A stretch of 64,000 nucleotides of DNA from Thermococcus siculi (GTDB lineage Archaea > Methanobacteriota_B > Thermococci > Thermococcales > Thermococcaceae), in the NCBI RefSeq assembly GCF_002214505.1, contig NZ_CP015103.1:1736001-1800000 (forward strand), in the 5' to 3' direction. Positions 52,066-60,600 of the stretch are shown piece after piece (the stretch's first letter is position 1; each line of letters opens with the position of its first letter). The notes under the pieces were generated by a model. The model saw nothing but the letters and a program-made list of their open reading frames with translations, was not told the origin of the DNA and made no database searches. Made by a program: the position numbers and the translations under genes.

Positions 52066-53130
52066 TTACTTAAACGCCAGCTCAATAAGGGGGTCGGGTA
52101 TAAAGTACCCATCTATCGTCTTTTCAAGGTAGCCGTAGCGGACGAGGTTGTTCAAAACGTTGGAGAAGTTTTTGTCGTCCAGTCTTTTGCCTTCGAGGAG
52201 TTCGACGGCCTCTTTTATCTCCTTCCACCTGTGTCTGCCGTTGGCAACCGCTCTCATGGCGAGTCCGTAGCGGGGGGAGAGCTCGTTAAGCTTTGAGAAC
52301 TCACTGAGGATTAACCTTCTGGCATCGTCTTTCAGTTTCCGAAGGGATTCGCCGTGGGAAAGGCCGAGGTAGCGGTTGTAGCCGTAGAGGGTCAGCCAGC
52401 CGACTATTCCATCGAGCTCGTCAACGGCCTCCTCAATTTCGTGCTCATCTATGTCGAGTTCAATCTCCTCAAAGCCCTTTCTGAGGAAATCAAGGCTCTG
52501 GCGTCTTTCAAACCTTCTGAGTTTCACCTCAACGTGGGCCCTGCCAAAGAGCGCCGATTCCGGATCGTGAAGGCGGAGGAAGTCCTCCAGAAGGCCGACT
52601 TCCGAGCCGGTCAGGATGAATCCGACGTTCTGGAGTTCGTCAACCGCCCACGCTATCAGCTCGGCATAGCGGGAGCGGGAAAAGCGAAGGTACTGGGCCT
52701 CGTCTATGGCTATGACGAACCGTTCTCCCATTGAGTCTATCCTTTCGAGGACCTTGAAGAGGTTTACGCTGCTATCCACACGGATTTCCAGACCAACACC
52801 CGCCAGGCGAACACCTTTGATGCCCTTTAAAGCATCCTTAACCCTCTCGCGGGGCGAAGTTTTGATGTAGCCTTCAAGAATCAACTTTGCCAATGCGCTT
52901 CCGGGGACACTTCCAAAGGCGGAATACACCTTCCTGGCGTCTATCTTGACGCTTTTAACCGGAACCTCACCGAGGGAGACGTTGAGGAGAGAGCTTTTTC
53001 CAAGGCGCCTTATGCCGAGCAGGACGATAAGAGGAACGCCTTTTTTGAGAGAGCCCTCCAGAATTGAAAGCTCTTCCTCGCGGTCGTAGAGTTCGTCTCT
53101 CCTTGTTTTGGGTTTTGGATTAAAGAGCAT
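52066..53130 (-). CDS. Archaeal-type AAA+ ATPase (PF01637 family)
   Basis: A 354-aa STAND-like ATPase of the archaeal ATPase family, common in multicopy in Thermococcales and without an established role. Walker A GIRRLGKSS near 39-47, Walker B FVIAIDEAQY near 138-147, sensor GFILTGSEVGLL near 170-181 and a C-terminal winged helix (VLNNLVRYGYLEKTIDGYFIPDPLIEL). Its ATG follows a perfect hairpin whose 3' arm is the ribosome site (GGTGGGGGG). Copies of the same 18-bp repeat lie at both ends, suggesting that the gene moves or moved as a cassette. Confidence 0.9.
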   Translation of the reverse strand: MLFNPKPKTRRDELYDREEELSILEGSLKKGVPLIVLLGIRRLGKSSLLNVSLGEVPVKSVKIDARKVYSAFGSVPGSALAKLILEGYIKTSPRERVKDALKGIKGVRLAGVGLEIRVDSSVNLFKVLERIDSMGERFVIAIDEAQYLRFSRSRYAELIAWAVDELQNVGFILTGSEVGLLEDFLRLHDPESALFGRAHVEVKLRRFERRQSLDFLRKGFEEIELDIDEHEIEEAVDELDGIVGWLTLYGYNRYLGLSHGESLRKLKDDARRLILSEFSKLNELSPRYGLAMRAVANGRHRWKEIKEAVELLEGKRLDDKNFSNVLNNLVRYGYLEKTIDGYFIPDPLIELAFK

Positions 53131-53132
53131 TA

Positions 53133-53157
53133 CCCCCCACCAGTTACTGGTGGGGGG
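53133..53157 (-). promoter_or_regulatory. Perfect hairpin masking the ATPase ribosome site
   Basis: Two 11-bp arms (CCCCCCACCAG and its complement CTGGTGGGGGG) around a 3-nt loop, ending two bases before the ATG of the ATPase gene. On the mRNA the 3' arm is the only ribosome site, so the hairpin would block translation unless opened; on DNA it is an inverted repeat downstream of the TTATTAAG TATA box (53163-53171). Confidence 0.75.
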
Positions 53158-53179
53158 TCAGTCTTAATAAGGGTTGCCT

Positions 53180-54232
53180 TCACCCACCACCATAAATCTC
53201 GTTGAGCACCTTGAGGAACTCGCTCGCGGTGACAACGTCCCTAACGTCGATGTGCTCGTTCTTGGTGTGCGAGATGTCGAGGTTACCTGGACCGAAGACT
53301 ATCGTCCTCGTCCCGTTGTACATGAAGTTTATGGCGTCGGTCCAGCTCCGCATTCCGCCGAACTCGTCTATGTCGGTTTTCTCCATAGCCTTCTTCGCCA
53401 GCTGGACTATTTCTTCGTCCGGCTCAAGCTCGTAGCCGTCCCATATCTCCGTATATTCGTACTTCAGCGTGTATTCGTCGAATATCGGGTCGAGGAGGTC
53501 GAGTATGTCCTCAACTTCCTGGTCGGGCAGAAGTCTCGCCTCGAGGCGGCCTTTGCAGAGGGCTGGAATGAGGTAGACGGGGTTCTCGCAGATTAGCTCC
53601 TGGATGCCTATGTGGGGGTCGAAGTACTTGCCCTTCTGCTTGAAGGGTTCGAGCTTCTTCATCTCCTCCAGCATCTTATAGGTCTCCTCGATGGCGTTGA
53701 CACCGCTCTCGGGGCACGCTCCGTGGGCCTCCTTTCCGTCGACCTCGAAATAGGCCTCGATGTTGCCGGCATGGGATATGTGGACTTCGAGGTCGGTCGG
53801 TTCAAGCACAACGGCCATCTTGGGCTTGTAGCGCTCCATGAAGAGGGCGGATCCCCTTCCCCCGTGCTCCTCGTCGCTGACGAAGACGACACCGACGTTG
53901 AGGTCCTTTCCTTCCTTCTTCAGGTTTTCAAGCATGAGGAGAATCGCAGCTGCACCTCCCTTTATGTCGCTCGCTCCGGTTCCATAGACGATGTTGCCCC
54001 TCACGAAGGGTTCCGCCCTCACGGGTATCGTATCAACGTGGACTTCGTAGAAGAGGTCGGCATCTGGATTCACGACGAGGTCTATTATCTCGCCGTCGCT
54101 CTCGATGTGGACGTCGTAATCGAGTCTGTGGAGGAACTCCATGATGTGGAGCATCACCCTATCCTCTCTCCCCGAGGGCGAGGGTATTCTCAAAAGCTGA
54201 AGGAGTATCTCCTTCGCGCGTTCGGTCTTCAT
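53180..54232 (-). CDS. M20-family metallopeptidase/deacylase
   Basis: A 350-aa di-zinc peptidase of the M20 family (ArgE/DapE/LysK group); it probably removes an acyl or peptide group from an amino acid. Zinc and catalytic residues: EVHVDT near 61-66, GTGASDIKGG near 83-92, SDEEHGG near 119-125, VLEPTDLE near 141-148 and the terminal SHTKNEH. LysW-lysine hydrolase is possible, but no lysine-synthesis gene is nearby. ATG 54232 follows AGGTGAACCAA. It lies 49 bp upstream of the ATPase gene on the same strand. Confidence 0.88.
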   Translation of the reverse strand: MKTERAKEILLQLLRIPSPSGREDRVMLHIMEFLHRLDYDVHIESDGEIIDLVVNPDADLFYEVHVDTIPVRAEPFVRGNIVYGTGASDIKGGAAAILLMLENLKKEGKDLNVGVVFVSDEEHGGRGSALFMERYKPKMAVVLEPTDLEVHISHAGNIEAYFEVDGKEAHGACPESGVNAIEETYKMLEEMKKLEPFKQKGKYFDPHIGIQELICENPVYLIPALCKGRLEARLLPDQEVEDILDLLDPIFDEYTLKYEYTEIWDGYELEPDEEIVQLAKKAMEKTDIDEFGGMRSWTDAINFMYNGTRTIVFGPGNLDISHTKNEHIDVRDVVTASEFLKVLNEIYGGG

Positions 54233-54260
54233 TTGGTTCACCTAATTAGCCTTCGCGGTT

Positions 54261-54270
54261 GAGTTTATAA
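54261..54270. promoter_or_regulatory. Shared palindromic TATA box GTTTATAAAC
   Basis: Self-complementary 10-mer about 30 bp upstream of the M20 start (minus) and about 100 bp upstream of the MBL start (plus); could serve either or both. For the MBL gene it implies a leader of roughly 80 nt. Confidence 0.45.
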
Positions 54271-54371
54271 ACCTCCCCGCGTAACTAGGCGTGGGCGATG
54301 AAGAGATTCATCCCTCCCGACGGGGTGATGGGGAGGCGGTCCTCCCTCGAGCCCTCTCCGGAGGTGGAAAC

Positions 54372-55091
54372 GTGAAAATCAGCTCCATAGAGGAGTTCCC
54401 GCGGGATTCGGTGCCGGTTGAGGTGCCGCCGCACACCGTCATGCTCCGCGGTATCGGGTGGGACTCCAACGTCTACCTCGTGAGGGACGGTGGGGAGGCA
54501 CTCATAATAGACACCGGGACCGGTGTGAACTGGCACGTCTACACCGAGGTCTGGGGGAGAGAAGGCTATTTAAATGGGGTCAAAAAGGTCATCATCTTCA
54601 ACACCCATGAGCACTTCGACCACGTCGGGGGAAATGCAGTTTTGAAAGGCTGGCTCGAGAAGAGGGGAATCCACGTTCTTTTCGCGGCCCACGAGGTAAC
54701 GGCCGAGGCCCTTGAGAATGGAAACGACTACGTTATTCTTGCATACTCGTACGGGAGGGAATTTGAGCCTCAGGAGGTCGATATTCGCCTCGGAGATGGC
54801 GACAGGCTCAAAATAGGCTCGCTGAAACTTGAGCTGATCCACACCCCCGGCCACACGGCGGGAAGCTCCTGCTTGTATCTCGACGACGGGAAGCACAGGC
54901 TAATGTTCACCGGCGACACCGTTTTCAAGGGCACCGTCGGTAGAACGGATCTTCCAACGGGCAACGGCTGGCAGCTCCAGGAGAGCCTTGAAAAGCTCCT
55001 CGAATTCGAGGTGGACTTCGGCCTTCCGGGGCACGGGAGGTACATAGACGACTGGAAGGGAAACATCGAGGAGATACTGGGGTGGCTCTGA
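54372..55091 (+). CDS. MBL-fold hydrolase
   Basis: A 239-aa metallo-beta-lactamase-fold protein, glyoxalase II/sulfur-dioxygenase-like in layout. THEHFDHVGG near 78-87 (HxHxDH), HTPGHTAGS near 156-164, FTGDTVFKGTVGRTDLP near 177-193 and PGHGRY near 222-227. Substrate unknown. Start: GTG 54372 with GGAGGTGG five bases upstream; the frame is open back to 54291 but that part reads as leader. The leader is GC-rich and can form CCTCCC/GGGAGG (54313-54318, 54331-54336) and CCTCC/GGAGG stems, the latter covering the ribosome site. Its TGA overlaps the DUF504 ATG. Confidence 0.88.
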   Translation: MKISSIEEFPRDSVPVEVPPHTVMLRGIGWDSNVYLVRDGGEALIIDTGTGVNWHVYTEVWGREGYLNGVKKVIIFNTHEHFDHVGGNAVLKGWLEKRGIHVLFAAHEVTAEALENGNDYVILAYSYGREFEPQEVDIRLGDGDRLKIGSLKLELIHTPGHTAGSSCLYLDDGKHRLMFTGDTVFKGTVGRTDLPTGNGWQLQESLEKLLEFEVDFGLPGHGRYIDDWKGNIEEILGWL

Positions 55092-55336
55092 TGCGAAAGG
55101 GAACGGTCAAAGAAGTTCTGGCGAAGATAAAGTATGATCCGCGGGAGAACGAGAGCGACTATTACATCGTCATAGAGCACCGCGGGGCTTATGGGGACAT
55201 CAAGAAGATTCCCGTCGAGATGGTTGAACTCGGCCACGGCTACTTCTTCGTTGGGGAGGCGCAGATACCCTACCACCGTATTCTAAAGGTCGTGAGGAGA
55301 GACGGGACGATAATCTGGGAAACGAGGAAGCTCTGA
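55091..55336 (+). CDS. DUF504 family protein
   Basis: An 81-aa DUF504 (COG1531) protein: VLAKIKYDPRENESDYYIVIEHRG ... IPYHRILKVVRRDGTIIWETR. The family occurs in archaea and has an RNA-binding-like small fold; function unproven. The start overlaps the previous stop (TGATG), so it is coupled to the MBL hydrolase. Convergent with the fusion gene that follows, with no gap. Confidence 0.88.
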   Translation: MRKGTVKEVLAKIKYDPRENESDYYIVIEHRGAYGDIKKIPVEMVELGHGYFFVGEAQIPYHRILKVVRRDGTIIWETRKL

Positions 55337-56311
55337 TTAGACTATCACGCAGAACTCCGAGGTTAGTATCGACCATTCCCTCTTTTCAAACGCCTTTGGT
55401 AGGGCGGACACTATGACGTAGCCGCCGTGGAGGAGCGCGCTGTCCTTGAGGTAGAGTGCAAAGTCTATCGCCTCCTTGAAGCCCAGCTCCAGAACGAGAT
55501 AGCTGAAGTTCTGGAGGAATATAACCGCCTTCTCCCCCCGTTTGCTGGATTCTTCCAAGAACCTCGCGAGGTCCCTCCTTATCCCGGGCACCTCCCTGGG
55601 TGGAATGGAGTTCTCTGCCTCGGTCTTGGTCACCCAAACCACCGAGACGTTTCTGCCTCTGAACATCTCCTCGAACTGCTCCGGCTTCTCCCGGATAAGG
55701 GTTTTTAGGGTGGTTCCCTCATCGAGCATGTCGAGGAGGAAGTACTTGGCCTTGGTGTCGTCCGTGAAGAGATACCCTCCCGGCTTTAAATGCTGGGGGG
55801 AGACCTTCCTCTCTTTCAGGGCTGTTATCAGCTCGTAGAGCTTCCTTATCTCCTCGTAGTGCCTCTCCTCCATCGTGGCAAGGTTGAGGGCCAGAACCCT
55901 TGTATCCTCATCAGTGGAGACCCTCGCCAGCATCTCGTAGGTTTTCTTGGCGAAGAGCTCACTCTTCATACAGTACTCGAGGGCAGAGACGTAGTCCTCA
56001 ACCGTCTCGAACTCGGGCAGAAACGGGGCCACCTCAACCGGGGGAGCCTCAACCTTCACCGGCTCCTCGCCGGGGTAGAGCTTCTTGAATAGGTTGTAAA
56101 GCCATTCGTGATGGCTCATGCTCTCCTCGCTCATCTTCAGGAACAGGGCCTTAACGCTTATCCGCTTTGCCCTCTCAGCGAGCTGAGCATAGTACCTGGC
56201 CTCCTCTTCCTCGTTGAATACGGCGTAGCTCAGCAGTTCCTTTGGAGATTTGTCCCTAAGGCTCTCAACGACGCGTTTCAGAAGCTCATCGGTGCCACCA
56301 TTATTTTTCAT
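55337..56311 (-). CDS. Rubrerythrin-like (ferritin-fold) + DUF835 fusion protein
   Basis: A 324-aa two-domain protein. Residues about 20-165 form a ferritin-like four-helix bundle with diiron-type ligands (FNEEEEARYYAQLAERA, EESMSHHEWLY, SELFAKKTYEML, MEERHYEEIRKLY). Residues about 180-324 form a DUF835 domain (GYLFTDDTKAKYFLLDMLDEG ... KAVIFLQNFSYLVLELGFKEAIDFALYLKDSALLHGGYVIVS), a KaiC/RecA-related fold known mainly from archaeal signalling proteins. The fusion suggests a redox or peroxide sensor. Ribosome site weak (GCGGGTAATGG). Confidence 0.8.
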   Translation of the reverse strand: MKNNGGTDELLKRVVESLRDKSPKELLSYAVFNEEEEARYYAQLAERAKRISVKALFLKMSEESMSHHEWLYNLFKKLYPGEEPVKVEAPPVEVAPFLPEFETVEDYVSALEYCMKSELFAKKTYEMLARVSTDEDTRVLALNLATMEERHYEEIRKLYELITALKERKVSPQHLKPGGYLFTDDTKAKYFLLDMLDEGTTLKTLIREKPEQFEEMFRGRNVSVVWVTKTEAENSIPPREVPGIRRDLARFLEESSKRGEKAVIFLQNFSYLVLELGFKEAIDFALYLKDSALLHGGYVIVSALPKAFEKREWSILTSEFCVIV

Positions 56312-56382
56312 GTGCCATTACCCGCATAATGGCTAATGCAAACAACGGAAAAGCTTTTCTATCCACCCCGGAAGCCAAGAAC

Positions 56383-57141
56383 ATGATTGACGCTCACGCC
56401 CACATCGAGATGTTCAAGAGGGACGCCCCAGCCGTTGCAGAGGAGAGCAGGAGGCACCTCAAAGCGGTGGTGGACTCCATAACCGAGTACCGGAAGTTCC
56501 ACGTCTGGAAGAGCTGGGAAATTCTCAAGCCTTACTTCGGTTTCGTCTTTCCAACGCTCGGCTACGCGCCAAACGAAGCTAGGAGGGGCAACTGGGAGAA
56601 GGTGGGTAAGGTCGAGGCCTTCATAAGGGAGCACGCCGATGAGATAGTCGCCGTCGGTGAAATAGGCCTTGACTTCTACTACGCCAAAACGGAGGAGGAA
56701 AGGAGGAACCAGCGGGAGATCTTCCGCCACTTCCTCAATCTGGCGGTGGAGCTTGACAAACCCGTTGTCCTTCACGCGCGCGATGCCGAGAGAGAGGTTT
56801 TCGAGGCAATTCAGCGGGCCGGCGTTAAAGCCTACTTCCACTCATACAGCGGGCCGGCGGAGCTGGCACTGGAGATAACCGATAACGGCCACATAATCGG
56901 GATAAACACGGGGATAGACTTCATTCCAGCAGTTAGGGAAGCGGCAGAGGTTCTGCCGATGGAGAGCATCGTCGTTGAGACGGACGCACCATACATGAGT
57001 CCCTACAGGGGCGAGAAGAACTACCCCTGGAACGTAGAGTACGCCGTGAGGAGGATAGCGGAGATAAAGGGGCTGGAGTTTGGGGAGGTTGAAAAAACAA
57101 CCGAAAGGAACACCGTAAAGTTCTTCGGGCTGAGGATTTAA
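56383..57141 (+). CDS. TatD-family metal-dependent hydrolase
   Basis: A 252-aa TIM-barrel hydrolase of the TatD DNase family (3'-5' exonuclease in bacteria). Motifs: IDAHAHIEM (HxH) near 2-10, VGEIGLDFYY near 88-97, VVLHARDA near 124-131, FHSYSG near 148-153 and VETDAPYMSP near 204-213. ATG 56383 is chosen because the TATA-like CTTTTCTATC (56353-56362) is inside the longer frame from 56329, giving a nearly leaderless mRNA; the first conserved residue is next to it. Confidence 0.88.
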   Translation: MIDAHAHIEMFKRDAPAVAEESRRHLKAVVDSITEYRKFHVWKSWEILKPYFGFVFPTLGYAPNEARRGNWEKVGKVEAFIREHADEIVAVGEIGLDFYYAKTEEERRNQREIFRHFLNLAVELDKPVVLHARDAEREVFEAIQRAGVKAYFHSYSGPAELALEITDNGHIIGINTGIDFIPAVREAAEVLPMESIVVETDAPYMSPYRGEKNYPWNVEYAVRRIAEIKGLEFGEVEKTTERNTVKFFGLRI

Positions 57142-57153
57142 GGGGGGATCGCG

Positions 57154-57447
57154 ATGGCCGTTGATGTTCCCGAGGTTGGGGAAGTTAGGAAGCTGCTGGA
57201 AGATCTGGACGAAAAAGCCCTCATAGCGAGGCTCGACTCTTTCGTGAGGCTCAACGAGGGATTGGAGAGCAAGAGGGGCGAGGACTTTATCAGGGTCTCC
57301 ATTCTCGGATTCCTGGAGGGCCTCCTCGTGAGCCTGATGAAAAAATATCCCGGGGATTCCAGGATCAGGGAGCTATACGAGAGTGTGAGCGCAAAGAGGC
57401 GGGAACTGGACGAACTCTTCAGGAAGCCGGCGATGCAGAACCTGTGA
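57154..57447 (+). CDS. Small helical conserved protein, unknown
   Basis: A 97-aa acidic helical protein (VRKLLEDLDEKALIARLDSFVRLNEGLESKRGEDFIRVSILGFLEGLLVSLMKKYPGDSR). Not recognised. GGGGGGATCGCG precedes the ATG; 12 nt after the TatD stop, hence likely co-transcribed. The following 232 bp (57448-57679) hold only the promoter of the giant gene (CTATTATACC near 57543) and a leader. Confidence 0.72.
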   Translation: MAVDVPEVGEVRKLLEDLDEKALIARLDSFVRLNEGLESKRGEDFIRVSILGFLEGLLVSLMKKYPGDSRIRELYESVSAKRRELDELFRKPAMQNL

Positions 57448-57679
57448 GCACTTTCAATGTCCTGATACCTGCAGTACGGGGCGCAACTGACCAGAAAAGG
57501 CCCATTGGATATTTTCCAGCATTTTACGGCTTTACCAAAAGCCTATTATACCTTGAGCGCGTTATATGAGGTATACTATCAGGCGCAGGGGGGGCCAAAC
57601 GTCACTCTCCAATAACGGCCCCTCAAATCAGGTTCCAATTCCCCCGACGTTTGGACTCTTCTTGCCAGGGGTGATACGC

Positions 57680-60600
57680 ATGAAGAAGTTGGTTATCCTG
57701 TTAATCTATCTTCTTTTGGCCTCTTACTTAAACATGGGTTTTGTGGGTTTTGCACAGGTGGGGGCAAACGGCAAAGGCGGTTACTCGAACATGCACCTCA
57801 ATGGAGTAGAAAATGGAGTAGACGTCGGGTATACCCCCGAAGCTCCCGAAGGAGGGTCATTGGAGGTAACGATCCTCTCCCCGGAGGAAAAAATCTACAA
57901 TACCACCACCATAGACCTCAACGTCACCGCCAACAAGCCCGTTGACGAGTGGCGCTACTCCCTCAACGGCGGGAAAAACATCACGTTCACACCAAACACG
58001 ACGATAACCGCCGAAGAGGGCGAGAACTCCCTTGAGGTCTACGCTTTAGCGGGCGACGAGAGTGCCATGGCCCAGGTGAGCTTCTACGTCCAGGTGAATG
58101 ACACGACCCCGCCGGGGACAGTAAGGAACCTCCACCACGAGGTCGGGAGCGACTACATCCTCTGGACGTGGGAGAATCCTGAGGATAAAGACTTCGACGA
58201 GGCCCTCGTTTATATAGACGGGAAGTTCGAGGGGGGAACAGCCGACGGCGAGTGGCTCCTCGACGGCCTCTCCCCGGGTGAGACCCACACCATAGGAATC
58301 CTCACTAACGACACCTCCGGAAACGTGAACACCACGTGGGTGAACGACACGGCAACGACCCTCACTCCCTCGGAGACCGTCTACGTCAACGAGAGCGGCT
58401 GGTGGTACGAGGGAGGGGCATTTAACCCGAGCGAGACGCCCCTTCAGAGTGGGATAGGCGCCGCCCCCGAAAACGGAACTGTTGTCGTGCTCCACGGAAA
58501 CTACGGTGAGAGCGTAGAGATCGACAAACCCCTCACGCTCAGAAGCTCCGGCCTGGCCGTAATCGAGGGCGATGGGAGTGAGTTGGACGAGGGCGTGAAG
58601 CCCGTCGTTTACATCAGCGCGGACAACGTGACCCTGAGGGACTTAACGGTCGCCTCGTCTATATCAAATATAGGAATATGGCTCGATGGTGTCCATAACT
58701 GCACCTTTGAGGGAAGCAACGTCACCATAACCGAGGCGAGCGAAGATTTCCGCTACGGGGTTTACCTGAGCTACGGCGGGGGCAACACGGTTAGAAACAA
58801 CGGCATAAGTGTCTTTGGCTTCCAGGGAGTCGGGGTTTACGTCTACGAGGAAGAGGGACGGAGCGACGTTTACGGCAACACCGTGACCGTTAATGGAGAT
58901 GGCGCGGACGGAATCGAGGTCTTCTACACCTCCGCGGACGTTCACGACAACACAGTTGGGATTTCGGGAATTACTGAAAACTCCGGCTATGCGCTCTACC
59001 TCTACCTTGCCGGCAACTCCGGCGTTGACGACAACGACGTTGCCACTTCACTAAACGAAGCGAACGCGTGGGCAATAACCGTTGTTGGGGAGTTCAGCGG
59101 TACGCTCAGTGGAAACCAGATAAACGACCTCTCCGTGGACATAAGGTGTCCCGGGGACTGCATGGTTAGGGGCGTTGGGGAAAGCGAAAGGCCGGCTCCT
59201 CCAGAGGGCTACTCCGACATAGACGAGTTCCTTGAGGCGAGCGCCGACACCTGGCTCTACCTCACATTCCACTACGATGATTTCACTCTCGAAGGCCTCA
59301 ACGAGGATTCGCTCGGGATATGGCGCTTCAGCGAGGGCTGGACGCTCGATGGAGTCAGCGACCCGAGCCTCGATACTGTGGAAAACACCGTCGGGGCGAA
59401 CCTAACGCAGTTCAGCATCTTCGCCCCCCTGGCCCAAGCCGAAGAGGACACGACGCCGCCGGTTCTCACCTTCGTCGAGCCGACACCTGAAGACGGCTCC
59501 CTCCTCGACGACTCGACCGTAACCATAAACGTTACAGCTAACGAGAACCTCACCTCGGCTTTCCTAGAGTTCGACGGGGTAAACCATACAATGGCCGGGA
59601 GCGGAAGGGAGTGGAGCTACACGCTGAGCGTTTCCGACGGTTCACACTCCTTCAGGGTTTACGGACAGGATTTGGCCGGAAACAACGGGACGAGCGAGGA
59701 GCGGAGCTTTGAAGTTGATACTCAAGCGCCGACCTACACCAGTGTGGGGCAGGACAGAGACGACGTTCCCCAGGGCGAAACCCTCCACGTTTATGCCTTC
59801 TGGAGTGACCCGCATCTGGAGGAGGCCCTACTGCACACCAACATCAGCGGCTCGTGGGAGGTCTTGGACGGGTTCTCCTTCGAGGGAACCTCAGGCTGGA
59901 GCAACTTCTCGATAAGCATGGACGAGCCGGGCCTCTACTGCTGGTACATAGAGGGCACTGACGAGCTAGGACACTCGAACGAAACCCCGATTTACTGCTT
60001 CGAGGTTCATTCGCCGCCGGAGGTGATCTCCTACTCGCCCGAAAGTCCCGTCGAGAGCTACGTCGGGGATTCCGTTACGTTCACCGTAACGGCCAATGGG
60101 GTAGTGAACGTCACCTGGTACGTCGGTGAGGATGAGGTTAAGCGCGAGGAGAACGTCCAGACGTCGAGCTACACCGGTTCAATGCCAGCGGAGGGCGAGT
60201 ACAGCGTATATGCGGTAATCGAGAACGCCTACGGGAGCCTCACCCATTACTGGACATGGTACGTCTACGAGAGGCCGGGCTTCGTTATCTCCTTCGCCGA
60301 CCCCACTCCCGAAGACGGCGCGATGCTGAACGTGAGAACCGTCACGATAAACGTCACCTCTTCGTTTGAGCTCGACAACGCCACCCTTGAGTGGAACGGG
60401 GCAAACGAGAGCATGAGCGGTTCCGGAGAGAGCTGGTGGCTGACCAAGGAGAACCTGCCGGACGGGGATTACACCTTCAGGGTCTACGGTTCGGCGGACG
60501 GCGTTACCAACAGAACCGAAGAAAGGACGATCGAGGTAGACGCGACGCCGCCGGAGCTTTTGGAGAGCGGGCAGAGTACTGACCTGGCCCACGTTGGGGA

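Noticed and set aside
54289-54340. Resemblance of GGGCGATGA and GTGATGGGGAGG to a fluoride riboswitch
   Set aside because: Only isolated words match; the pairing scheme (P1 and pseudoknot) of that class cannot be drawn, and the gene is not a fluoride exporter.
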